In this document: positions 1 to 7,172 of the stretch, piece by piece
How the letters are laid out: every line of letters begins with the position of its first letter
Position numbering within the stretch: position 1 is the first letter of the stretch
From: Perkinsus olseni
Taxonomy: Eukaryota > Perkinsozoa > Perkinsida > Perkinsidae
Direction: 5' to 3'
DNA length: 26,023 nt
Assembly (NCBI GenBank): GCA_013115135.1
Contig: JABANP010000633.1
Location: forward strand, 1 to 26,023
Translations under genes and position numbers: made by a program
Notes under the pieces: model-generated
Seen by the model: only the letters and a program-made list of their open reading frames with translations
Told to the model about the DNA's origin: nothing
The model's database searches: none

Positions 1-14
1 TTGACTATGCCTTA

Positions 15-761
15 ATGGCTGGTGAGGACGACGAGGTTGCGGACGATGCCCAACCTCGTGAACAGCATCAGGCTGCTGAGGGAGTTGCAGCTGGCCAGGT
101 CGGCGCTGCCGCGGCTCAGGCCCCTGGAGCCGCGTCCCTAGATGCTGCCGCTGTTGGGGGTGGTGCCCCTCAGGTTGTTGGCGCTGCGGAGGGTGTTGTT
201 GCCGAGCGCGACAACTCCGACAAAGCCTTACAACTGGAACGCTTCAGCGGTAGCGAGACTGGCATCAGTCTCACAGAGTGGAAGCGGAGATTTACCTCCC
301 TTGCCACAGTCAAACGCTAGACTTGGCCTATCACTCTGAATAAGTTGCGCGCTTTCTTAACTGGCAGCGCTGCCCGCATTGTCGACTACCACGTCCTCCC
401 TTCCAATCCTTTTGAAACGGTCACCGAGATTTGGTCGGCGTCGGGTAAAGCCTACGGGCTCACCCCTAACCAAGCTGTTCTTAAGCTCCGTACCGTCCAG
501 TTCGAGGTTGGCACTACTCACATTGATGACCTAGCTAGTCGTACCGCTGAGTGGTCTGAGTTAGCATGGCCGGTCCTTTCCCCTCGGCATCGAGACTGCG
601 TTGGGGCCAGCATTTTTGGGGGAGCTCTTCCGAAGACAGGGACTTCCAGACAGAGCTCTTCGCAGGTTAAGCACGCTTACGCTCAAGCGTCATCCCATCA
701 TCCTGACGGTCGTGTGACTATAATTGAGTGTCGAGATCTGCCGACCCCTCTTCGAGGGTGA
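15..761 (+). pseudogene. Ty3-like retrotransposon Gag (capsid) remnant
   Basis: One reading frame runs from an ATG at 15 to 761 and is interrupted only by an in-frame TAG at 318-320. An Ala/Gln/Gly-rich low-complexity head of about 70 residues precedes a capsid-like region. That region has an F-S-G start followed by a Trp (SLTEWKRRF), then LRAFLTGSAARIV, then helical blocks with LTPNQAVLKLRTVQF and ASRTAEWSELAW. This is the usual retrotransposon Gag pattern: F-x-G, a W, an L-x-G-x-A helix, then an A-x3-L helix. The frame beyond about 600 loses similarity, probably through a small frameshift. A Gag assembles the particle that packages element RNA. The in-frame stop makes it a decayed copy. It runs into the protease-like piece at 724-1092. 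Confidence 0.65.
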
Positions 762-1092
762 GCATGACGACACCGTCGAATTGGGCATGGTTGCTCAGTC
801 CTCTTCCTCTTCTCATTCTTCGTCGCACTGCTCTCCCCTTACGGACGTCCTAGCAAAGGCAAAAGCCGCGGTAAAGGTCGTCCCGGCAACACCTCTGCTG
901 CGCATCAGCTGGTGTCTTTGTTGCCACAAGGCCAATGTCTGCCCTAAGACAATTCGCCCATCCAAGGTGAGCTCGTTGGTGATTTTGGAAGACGCGTGCG
1001 ATCGTCTTTTCCTCCTAGACTCCGGGTGCTCCCTGAGCACTTTCGACGCGTCTACCGCAACGGCGCTTATGCGAGCTTCAGTGGTTGGTTGA
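724..1092 (+). pseudogene. Gag zinc-knuckle/retropepsin N-terminal remnant
   Basis: This 122-codon frame overlaps the end of the preceding Gag in another phase. A Ser-rich stretch (residues 20-35) is followed by a Cys/His cluster CLCCHKANVCP, which looks like a damaged CCHC knuckle. It is then followed by RLFLLDSGCSLSTF, where D-S-G near 1018-1026 fits the catalytic turn of a retropepsin (usual form D-T/S-G). The order knuckle then protease is that of an LTR-retrotransposon Gag-Pol. The protease is cut short by a TGA at 1090-1092, before any flap or the ILG-type C-terminal motif. Assignment as protease is inference from the DSG context. Confidence 0.5.
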
Positions 1093-1422
1093 CGTGCGGA
1101 GTTCTCGGTGAGACGAAGTCGACCGCGCCTGGAACCACTGATGGCGGTCGTGCGTTGAGTTGAGGTTCGGATGTAACGTGCGGTTCAGGACGGCTCCTAC
1201 AAGCCCCTCGCTCTCCTTGGCGCGGTGTATTAGTTGGCTCGCCTGTTCCCCGTGACTCCCTCCTCTTCGTGTCGGACCTCGCTGCACCTCTGTCGCTTCT
1301 GCGACCATCGGGCTCTTTCGCAGCCCTTTCCAGCTGCCTCGCTCTCTGCCTTGCGCCTCTTCACGCGGGCTCGTCACTCTGTGCGCCTTCTTCTCCCTGC
1401 GCTCAGCAACCACTCTTCTCAT
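1093..1422. other. Gene-free stretch between two retroelement remnants
   Basis: About 330 bp, pyrimidine-rich on the plus strand from about 1240 (many TCTC/CTTC blocks). Open frames here are low complexity and carry no recognised motif. It could be the leader or part of an LTR of the element whose Gag begins near 1423, but no matching second LTR was seen in the window. Confidence 0.3.
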
Positions 1423-2062
1423 GGCTGATCCCTCCACCTCTTCGGCTCTCTCTCACCACCCTCATCTCCGCGGCCCTCACTTCCTTGAGCGTCTCCTCCG
1501 ACTTGGCGGCTACCATCACCGCCGTTTGCACAGCCGCCACTGCGGCTACTCTCAACGACGTCGCTCTCCTCGGCTACGACATGCTCTCTAGCATTGTCCA
1601 AGTCGAGCACCCCGACGTCACTACGACCCTCGCTCTCAAGAAACTTGTCCAACTCGCCAAGTCTCTCGGGTCGAGCCCGACTTCTACTCCCTGGACGGCA
1701 CCTGGCACTCCCATCCCCGCCCCGCCCGCGGCGACTGCTGCCTCCTCCAAACGCGTCGCTCCGAGCTTCTCGGTTCTGCTTGGCGACCGTTTCACTCTAG
1801 TCGGCCTCTCTGGCAGAGAGTCTCTGCCGCCCTACACCCCTCCTCGACTCTCGTGTCTGACCTTTTCAACCAATCTTCTTCCGATAGGCCCCGGCTCGCC
1901 TTCGGCTACAAGCTTCGCGACTTCCTGTCCCTCGACGATTCGGCATCGACAACGTTCCCTGACGACTCGCTGCGAGTCCAACACCTCGGCAAGGCCTTGC
2001 CCCGCTGGTCTACTACCGTGCATCTATGCATTGACCTGGGCCTCGCTTGCCTGCTCGGACAT
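1423..2062 (+). pseudogene. Gag-like protein, 5' part, interrupted by an insertion
   Basis: A plausible start is the ATG at 1423 (MADPSTSSALS). The protein-like signal then moves through three frames. First comes the start frame; next, from about 1450 to 1800, a frame with helix-rich Ala/Thr/Leu sequence (LALKKLVQLAKSLG); then, from 1853, a frame with SDLFNQSSSDRPRLAFGY and FPDDSLRVQHLGKALPRW. At least two frameshifts are therefore needed. It is broken at 2062 by the inverted-repeat element at 2063-3025. The same frame resumes at 3026, and the sequence there leads into a basic tail and a Cys-rich patch as in a Gag. It is called Gag-like from position and the downstream protease-like region. 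No diagnostic capsid motif is seen in this half. Confidence 0.45.
2055..2062. repeat. Target-site duplication, left copy (TCGGACAT)
   Basis: The octamer directly precedes the GGG terminus at 2063 and is repeated exactly at 3026-3033. Both copies encode Leu/Val-Gly-His in the same Gag reading frame. This is what an 8-bp staggered insertion into a coding sequence would leave. Confidence 0.75.
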
Positions 2063-2365
2063 GGGTGTACCGCGATTCGTCCATGATCGATTGGTCCACT
2101 GCAGCTTCGATCCAAGATTGTTTCGTACAAATTTCGGTTCATTCATGATCTTTTCGTACATCGAAAAAGTGTATGTTTCAGTCACGATTATTTCATCCAT
2201 AACCGGTTTCGTACACGATTATTTCGTGCATGGGCGGTTGATTCAAAGATATGCTCGTGGTGATCTATTCGTCCACGATCTTTTCGAAAAAAATTCATTC
2301 GTCCAATAGTGGTTCGTACATATGAAACTGACGACACGCAAATGTTCACCGGAGGAAAAGAACCC
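2063..2365 (-). repeat. Left arm: array of 15-nt units (subfamily 1)
   Basis: About 17 units with a 15-nt period. Units begin with variants of TTCGTCCA or TTCGTACA followed by about 7 variable bases, for example ttcgtacacgattat, ttcgtgcatgggcgg and ttcgtccacgatctt. Core TGGACGAA is on the minus strand. The whole block, including about 35 bp beyond the array, recurs with high similarity at 18928-19229, so the variable parts are conserved between copies even though they differ between units. Confidence 0.75.
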
Positions 2366-2616
2366 ACAGCTCCGCGAATACGAGCATGAACTCCTAACCT
2401 ACTCACCCATAAGACACACATCAAACCCCACAAAATACCGCCCATCCGATCCCCAACCTACTCAACTTGGCTCGGAGCCAATGGTTCCATTCATGTTTGG
2501 AACCTTCAGGCACTGGGATCACCACAGAGTCCACCTGATGAGGGGGAGTGCTGAAGCGTCAACACCGGTCATTCACCAGTAAATATAGCGGCGAGATGCT
2601 AAGCACATAAAGGGTG

Positions 2617-2689
2617 ATGGTAATAGCGGAATTGGTAGAGCTCCCGGCTTGCATGACGATAGCCGTGCGTTCGAACCCTGGAAGGGGCA
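2617..2689 (+). other. tRNA-like module (Pol III A and B boxes), SINE-like
   Basis: A-box-like TAGCGGAATTGG at 2624-2635 and B-box-like GTTCGAACC at 2669-2677. The first T of the A box and the first G of the B box are 45 nt apart, the same as tRNA positions 8 and 53. A TTGCAT segment lies where an anticodon loop would be, which recalls tRNA-Ala(TGC). The acceptor arm does not pair, and the T stem is mostly mismatched or wobble. It is therefore not a functional tRNA but a tRNA-derived internal promoter, as in SINEs. It sits inside the 963-bp element, about 100 bp before its right arm. Confidence 0.6.
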
Positions 2690-2792
2690 GAAGTGGCAGT
2701 GGCGGAAGAGGTGCAGCCGCCGCCGCGCTATTTTGAGACATGACGCGACGCCGTGGCGTCACATATGTCTCAAAAGTAGCGTGGAGGAAACG

Positions 2793-3025
2793 CACGTGTA
2801 CGTAAAGCCCTGGAAGAGAGGAGCGGAGTTAGAGCATGATTGGACGAAACGGCGTGGATGAAAGAATCATGTACGTAAGACCCGTGGACGAAAGAGGTGT
2901 GTATGAAAGAGGATGGACGGAAGTAACAGGGACGAAACAAGCAGAGTGAACCCTACCATGGATGAAACAATCGTGGACGAAACCTACAATGTATGAAACA
3001 GCGATGTGTGAATGGAGGTTCTCCG
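2793..3025 (+). repeat. Right arm: array of 15-nt units (subfamily 1)
   Basis: Units such as tggatgaaacaatcg, tggacgaaacctaca and tggacgaaagaggtg repeat every 14-16 nt. Core TGGACGAAA is on the plus strand, inverted relative to the left arm. The outermost 25 bp match the left terminus only in a spaced pattern, so this arm has diverged more than the left one. Confidence 0.65.
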
Positions 3026-3033
3026 TCGGACAT
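3026..3033. repeat. Target-site duplication, right copy (TCGGACAT)
   Basis: Exact copy of the octamer at 2055-2062, immediately outside the right terminus of the 963-bp element. The Gag-like frame resumes from it without a shift. Confidence 0.75.
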
Positions 3034-3393
3034 ACCTTTGCCACTCTCGACGTCGTTAGTAGCATTTTCTCCGGCCGCGCTGGCGGAGGCCGTACCGCTG
3101 AGGCCTACCACAACCTTATGATGAAGGAGTGCGCCGCTAAGCTGTCTGCCGGTGACTCTCTTGCAAACGTGGCTCAATTTCTTGGCCGCTTAGACTCCAA
3201 CACGGCCTGTACTGCAGCCATGACTGCTACTTATCCGACTGCCTCTCAGGGCTCGTAGCGGCGTTTTCCGGGCAAGGGTAAGGGCAAGGGCCTTCCGTCA
3301 CGTCCCTTCCGCCCTTCCGAGTCTGCTTCAGCTCGCGACTCTTCCTTCAAGGCCTCGGATGCCCCTCCTTCTGAGCGACCTAAGGAGAGTTAG
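3026..3393 (+). pseudogene. Gag-like protein, 3' part (after the insertion)
   Basis: This continues the frame broken at 2062. It contains GHTFATLDVVSSIFSGRAGG and YHNLMMKECAAKLSAGDSLA, then a helix ending VAQFLGRL. An in-frame TAG lies at 3256-3258. It is followed by a basic GKGKGKG patch and a Ser/Pro-rich tail to a TAG at 3391-3393. A helical domain followed by a basic Gly/Lys-rich linker fits the nucleocapsid end of a Gag. Two stop codons and the upstream insertion make it a pseudogene. Confidence 0.5.
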
Positions 3394-3983
3394 CCCCACA
3401 CGACCTGCTGTTGCTGTCGTTGTCATGCTGTACCACCACTATGTTGTGTTTCCCCGTCTGCCTTATTTTTCTCGTTAGCTACTATTCCTCTTCCGCCGAG
3501 CTTGGCACGCTCAAGGCGTTCTGTCATTGCCAAACGGGCCCAACGTCAACGCCAGCGTCACCGTCGCTTGTCGGGTACTGCGTATCCTCTCATCCACATC
3601 ACCCTCCCAGACGGTTCCACTGCTTCATTCCCGCTTCCGGACGACGCTGATCTCCCGGATTGCACGCCACTCACCGCAAGCCCCTTCGCTGACTGTCATT
3701 GCTACAAATCTTCGTCGACACATGTACTCCATCAGCGCCATGATGGACGTGACATCCCTTCTACTTCTCTCTCTCCGTCCCGGCACATAGAGACGCATCT
3801 CGGTCAACATCATCCTCTCCTTGCGGACGAACCTTTGCCGGATACCCTTCTCCGACGGAGAATCTCCGTGCCATCGACTTCCTCTGTAGCCGTGGTATCA
3901 ACATTGTGCACGACCGGGAAAACCAGACGCGGTGCGTGCGCCGCCTCGGCCAACCCTATCCCGTATTCGTAAGCTGTGGGTGA
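3394..3983 (+). pseudogene. Cys-rich knuckle and retropepsin-like remnant
   Basis: The frame starting after the TAG at 3393 begins with a Cys cluster (CCCCRCHAVPPLCC), consistent with a damaged zinc knuckle. It continues with HITLPDGSTASFPL, which resembles a protease flap region. Near 3860 the signal changes frame to ENLRAIDFLCSRGINIVHDR, ending at a TGA at 3981-3983. That last motif fits the retropepsin C-terminal signature (usually ILG-x-D-F/W-L-x3-G). No clear D-T/S-G turn was found. The arrangement matches Gag, knuckle, protease of the 1423 element. Frameshifts make it non-functional. Confidence 0.4.
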
Positions 3984-4281
3984 AGCGCATGTCGAAGACT
4001 GTCCGCGCCTTCTGCGCACATCTGCATCTACCCCTCATGCTGGTGCTTCTTCGTCGTGCTGGCTACGCTGACTGGCGCCTACCTGCCGAGCTTGTCTTCG
4101 GCTTGGCTGTGCACGGTCGATTATCCGTTCCTGGCAACGTGTTCGCTCCGCAATTTCCTGAGCAGTGAACTTTCAAGCCTCCGTCCTCAGTCCTTCGCTC
4201 AGGCTGTATTCGCGATGACCCACTAATAACATCTTCAAGGACTGTCACTGAGGATGATCAACTTCTTTGGGATGGTGTGGT
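3984..4281. other. Decayed stretch without recognised gene
   Basis: About 300 bp downstream of the protease-like remnant. An open plus frame (3932-4168) has no recognisable motif. It may be what is left of the pol linker. The sequence ends where the next inverted-repeat arm starts with GGGATGTTCACG. Confidence 0.3.
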
Positions 4282-4588
4282 GGGATGTTCACGTTTCGTA
4301 TACCAAAGAGTGGTACATTTTCGACTCATGTCTCCAATACTCATACACTTCCTAATCGTACATAAAATACTCGTACACCGAAAAGTCATACACAAAATAC
4401 TCATACACGAGAGATTCGTACATAAAAAACTCGTATACATGATGCTCGTAGACGTAATACCCGTACATATAACACCCGTACACACAATAGTCGTACACTT
4501 TCAACTCGTATACCAGCATTTCATACACTCTCATTTCGTACACAACCCCAGTTTCAAGCCGTACACCGTCATTTCGTACACTCCGGGA
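4282..4588 (-). repeat. Left arm: 15-nt array (subfamily 2)
   Basis: About 19 units of the form CGTACAC or CATACAC plus 8 variable bases, for example ctcgtacaccgaaaa and gtcatacacaaaata. On the minus strand the core is GTGTACGAG. Because 15 is a multiple of 3, the minus strand stays open and would read as a Val-Tyr-Glu-x-x pentapeptide series. This is judged to be a by-product, not a gene. Confidence 0.7.
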
Positions 4589-4597
4589 AAATTTCTT

Positions 4598-4618
4598 AGG
4601 CAAGTCGCGGAGCAGCTC
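4598..4618. repeat. Half-hairpin sequence, direct repeat of 10867-10887
   Basis: AGGCAAGTCGCGGAGC followed by AGCTC directly inside the left arm. Twenty of 21 bases match the left limb of the perfect hairpin at 10866-10900. The two copies bracket about 6.2 kb that contains the tyrosine-recombinase retroelement. Confidence 0.7.
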
Positions 4619-4623
4619 GATGA

Positions 4624-5163
4624 GCGTGAATGAACTTAGACGCGTGACTTGCTTAGCGATTAGTAAACCGTAACACACTCATCACAAGTGGCACGACGCG
4701 GTGAACTCTCAGGCCAGTGTAAACAGAACGACGTACGCGATTACCACATTAACCGTGACAACGTCTCAAACCGTACCGTCGCAGCACAGTAAGAGATCTG
4801 CTCACACGCTATAATCCAATCCCATAACTACTAGTAACTCAATCCAAACCCATTAACCGATATATGGCTACCATAGCGTATTAACAGTCTAAGGGAATCA
4901 GTGCGACTAGTAAAATACCCCAATGTCCAACCGTAAGACTGCTATAGATACGGATAGACCTTCATACCCACCATATGAAGTCCCGGTCTAACCGATAATG
5001 ACACTGCAGTATCACTGTAGTCAGTGAGACAATTACCAACCTTACGGCTAGCAACCGACTCAAGGACCAACAGAAGGAAGGAAGGACAATTTCAACAAAA
5101 AAGGGACAACCGTTGCGTATCGCGCACGCCCAGCGTCACAGTAATATAGTATCGAACCCGCGC
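4624..5163. repeat. Element centre, copy 1 of a dispersed direct repeat
   Basis: Non-coding and rich in stops. It aligns almost base for base with 14579-15124 apart from scattered substitutions and a short insertion in the second copy. No open frame or RNA motif was recognised. It probably represents the unique core of the subfamily-2 element. Confidence 0.8.
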
Positions 5164-5302
5164 TACCGCGCATTGCCCGCGTATGACTACACGTTAAGAG
5201 TCATACAACGTTAAACAACGGCAGATTAACCTCACTCCACAATAACAAATAAATACTTAATCAAATAAATCCCAACCACAGTACTACCGTAAAGAATCAC
5301 AG

Positions 5303-5372
5303 GGGATGTTCACGTTTGGTACACCAAATAGTCGAACATTTTCGACTCATGTCTCCAATACTCATACACTCA
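5303..5372 (-). repeat. Extra left-end fragment (70 bp)
   Basis: Repeats the first 70 bp of the left arm at 4282 (GGGATGTTCACG..., ATTTTCGACTCATGTCTCC). It is part of a 213-bp segment (5164-5376) absent from the second copy of the element, so it reflects a nested insertion or an internal rearrangement. Confidence 0.7.
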
Positions 5373-5392
5373 CTTCCTCCCTGGTAAGGGAG

Positions 5393-5465
5393 TCCCTGCG
5401 CATAGGTTCGAACCTGCGGTCTTCCGATCGAGAGTTCGCTACCTTAACCACCATGCCACTCACAC
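5393..5465 (-). other. tRNA-like module, copy 1 (minus strand)
   Basis: On the minus strand, A-box-like TGGCATGGTGG (5458-5448) and B-box GGTTCGAACC (5414-5405). The spacing from tRNA position 8 to 53 is 45 nt. Sequence GTAGCGAACTCTCGATCGG lies between them, but no clean 5-bp anticodon stem forms, and the acceptor arms do not pair. It is best read as a tRNA-derived Pol III promoter. It lies about 115 bp inside the right arm of its element and is conserved in the second copy at 15143-15215. Confidence 0.6.
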
Positions 5466-5580
5466 TAATAGACTTTTTCTCACAGAGTGGCGCGAACAGT
5501 TCGCTTCTATAGACAATATAACTTCCTTCGCTCCGCCATTGCACCCAGGCCCGGCCCAAAAATGCGACTCAGCAAGCATG

Positions 5581-5828
5581 GTGTACGAGTCGTGCTCGTG
5601 TACGAGTTGTCAGTGTATGAGATTCACGTGTACGAGCTTTAAGTGTACGACTTACTACATGAACGACTATTATATGTACGAGTATCATGAGTACGAGGAT
5701 TACGTGTACGAGTCTCAAGTGTAAGAAATGACGATGTATGAATCCGATGAGTGAACGAGTATTCAGTGTACGAGCCGCGTACGAAGCGATAGTGTACGAG
5801 TTTTCGGTGTACGAATCGTAATACACCC
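5581..5828 (+). repeat. Right arm: 15-nt array (subfamily 2)
   Basis: About 16 units of GTGTACGAG plus 6 variable bases (for example gtgtacgagttgtca, gtgtacgagctttaa, atgtacgagtatcat), ending in CGTAATACACCC. The same array with the same order of variable parts occurs at 15333-15580. The outer end truncates the recombinase gene that begins at 5829. Confidence 0.8.
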
Positions 5829-6730
5829 GACTCCGCCGGCCAGTGACGAGGTAGGAGTTGGGCACCTGTTCGGCGCAGCGTGTGGGTCCCGAATTCGTCT
5901 ACCGCGTCAAAGCCTACCGCCGGACCCAAGCGAGCGCGGACCTTATCCATGAACTCACCGTAAGTGAAAGGGAAGACTAAATCATCGCAAGGGTTCGGGG
6001 TACGACATCTCAACACCGCATGACAAGGACAAAACTCACAAGGCACGGACCCACGATCCGCAGGATCTGAAGTTTGCACCGCTGACGCCGTACAGGCCAC
6101 AAACGCCAACTGCCCAACGCCAACCTGGTCCGTCTTACTTCTCCTAATCGCTAAGGACAAGACGGGCGCGCCCGAATGGTCAGATACAGACACGTCAGAC
6201 CAACGGAGAGCCAAGAGTTCGTCTGCACGAAGCAGAGAGAATATACCGAGCAGCATAGCGGTAGACGCCCAGTGCTTGAGAGGACTGCACTGACGAAAGA
6301 CGATAGAAAGATCGGACCGTGTTATCGGTTTCATCTTGCGAACCGGCCTATCAGAACAAGCCTTCTCAGCCGCATGAAGCAGATGCTTAACACGCAGAGA
6401 ATCACTGGGAGAGAAAGAATGCCCGTGAGACATGTTCCGAGAGCGGAGGGCGGACACGAAAGTGTTGATCGATTTAAAGGCATAGTTACATTTGGTGAGA
6501 GCCCACACGAACAGCTGTAGATCCTCTACACGCGAGGGAAAGGCACTCCTACCAGTGACCGAAACGAAGAACGACACCGTTCTATCGTATAACTCATTAG
6601 TCTTGGGCGCCAGACTTGTTGAGGCGAAGGCTTGGGCCGAACGACGAGCATCGTCATGAGAAATTGACTGTAGGAGATTGAAAACATCTTTGCGCGAAGC
6701 CTTTCTGTTATCAGCGAAGCTCGGACCCAC
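5829..6730 (-). pseudogene. Tyrosine recombinase of a DIRS/Ngaro-type retroelement, truncated
   Basis: About 300 residues from a GTG at 6730. Core-binding helices (about residues 25-120) precede a catalytic domain with Arg168 in SLLRADELLALRW, Lys199 in RRSKTDQ, and H283-x-x-R286 in THTLRRTGAQ. These match the Arg, Lys and His-x-x-Arg positions of the phage-integrase fold that circularises or inserts DNA in DIRS-like elements. The expected Gly-His/Trp and the nucleophilic Tyr are missing. The frame passes into the subfamily-2 array at codon 301, where the adjacent element ends. A Cys cluster (CEFCPCHAVLRC, residues 231-242) sits between Lys and His-x-x-Arg. It lies downstream of RNase H in the usual RT-RH-YR order. 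Confidence 0.8.
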
Positions 6731-7172
6731 GGGCGCACGACCTGAGACAGCAACGCAATGAGACGATACCAGCGGAAACCATCCCGGGAGAGCTACGAAG
6801 ACGGAAAGGTAAAGCAGACAGGGGAGAAACCGTTGACCTGAACCAACACGACGGAAGGGCAGGAACTACACCCCGTGACAACGAATCCGCTAACCAATTA
6901 TCCGCGGACGACATGTAGATGATAGAAATGGAATCGTCGAGCCGAGCCAGCAAGGTAGCAAAGTAGCGCATAACGTCCGCCATGGCAGACTTCGCGGAGT
7001 ACCGCTTCCGTAGCATACCCACAACACCCTGGTTGTCACGAAACAGGGAGACCCGCTTGGAGATATTGCTACGGAAAAAGTAGAGCTCCACGAGATACAG
7101 CGTGTAAGAAGCTGCCAAGATCCAGCGTATCCGAGGACGTAGGGAAAGCAAACCAGATGCCAGATGTTCCAT
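6711..7172 (-). pseudogene. RNase H domain, C-terminal part (retroelement)
   Basis: This frame carries E29 in LYLVELYFFR, D46 in SLFRDNQGVVGML, and SADNWLADSLSRG, whose Asp (D96) and SR are typical of the last RNase H motif. The first acidic residue lies in the overlapping upstream frame (7069-8649) in AASDASVNHIAGW. One frameshift near 7110 therefore separates the first catalytic Asp from the other three. RNase H removes the RNA strand after reverse transcription. The tail of about 50 residues after SLSRG is a linker to the recombinase and overlaps its start by about 20 bp. Confidence 0.75.

Larger units (their letters stand above)
2063..3025. mobile_element. Complete inverted-repeat (Foldback-like) element, 963 bp, with 8-bp target duplication
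   Basis: The left end reads GGGTGTACCGCGATTCGTCC. The right end, read on the minus strand, reads CGGAGAACCTCCATTCACAC. They share the pattern GG, ACC, ATTC and CAT at similar spacing. Each end leads into an arm of degenerate 15-nt units: left arm 2063-2365 in TTCGTCCA orientation, right arm about 2793-3025 in TGGACGAA orientation. The centre carries a tRNA-like module (2617-2689). The octamer TCGGACAT occurs immediately outside both ends (2055-2062 and 3026-3033), and the interrupted Gag frame continues in phase across one copy of it. The element encodes no recognisable protein, so it would be non-autonomous. Its left 300 bp recur at 18928-19229. Confidence 0.75.
4282..5828. mobile_element. 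Inverted-repeat element of subfamily 2 (about 1.55 kb)
   Basis: The left end reads GGGATGTTCACGTTTCGTAT. The right end, read on the minus strand, reads GGGTGTATTACGATTCGTAC. Both run into 15-nt arrays with core GTGTACGAG, on the minus strand at the left (4282-4588) and the plus strand at the right (5581-5828). The centre holds a 540-bp sequence repeated at 14579-15124, a partial second left end (5303-5372) and a tRNA-like module on the minus strand. No protein is encoded. No clear target duplication is visible (GGTGTGGT on the left, GACTCCGC on the right), so rearrangement is likely. The left arm could instead belong with the arm at 10913-11136, with which it shares its inner boundary sequence. 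Confidence 0.6.

Noticed and set aside
2538..2560. Copia-like polypurine tract and LTR start (GATGAGGGGGAG followed by TGCTGAAG)
   Set aside because: It lies in the centre of the 963-bp element with no pol gene upstream and no second copy, so it cannot be supported beyond a short resemblance.
2617..2689. Functional tRNA-Ala gene
   Set aside because: The acceptor stem does not pair, and the T stem has two mismatches and two wobble pairs. Only the promoter boxes are preserved.
4282..4588. CRISPR-like array (short conserved repeat, variable spacer)
   Set aside because: The unit is only 15 nt with a degenerate core, arrays are inverted pairs at element ends, paralogous arrays share all spacers, and no cas-like genes exist. 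Context is eukaryotic transposons.
4352..4678. Val-Tyr-Glu pentapeptide-repeat protein as a gene
   Set aside because: The open frame follows from a 15-nt repeat in an element arm. It has no start context, and similar frames exist on either strand at other arms.
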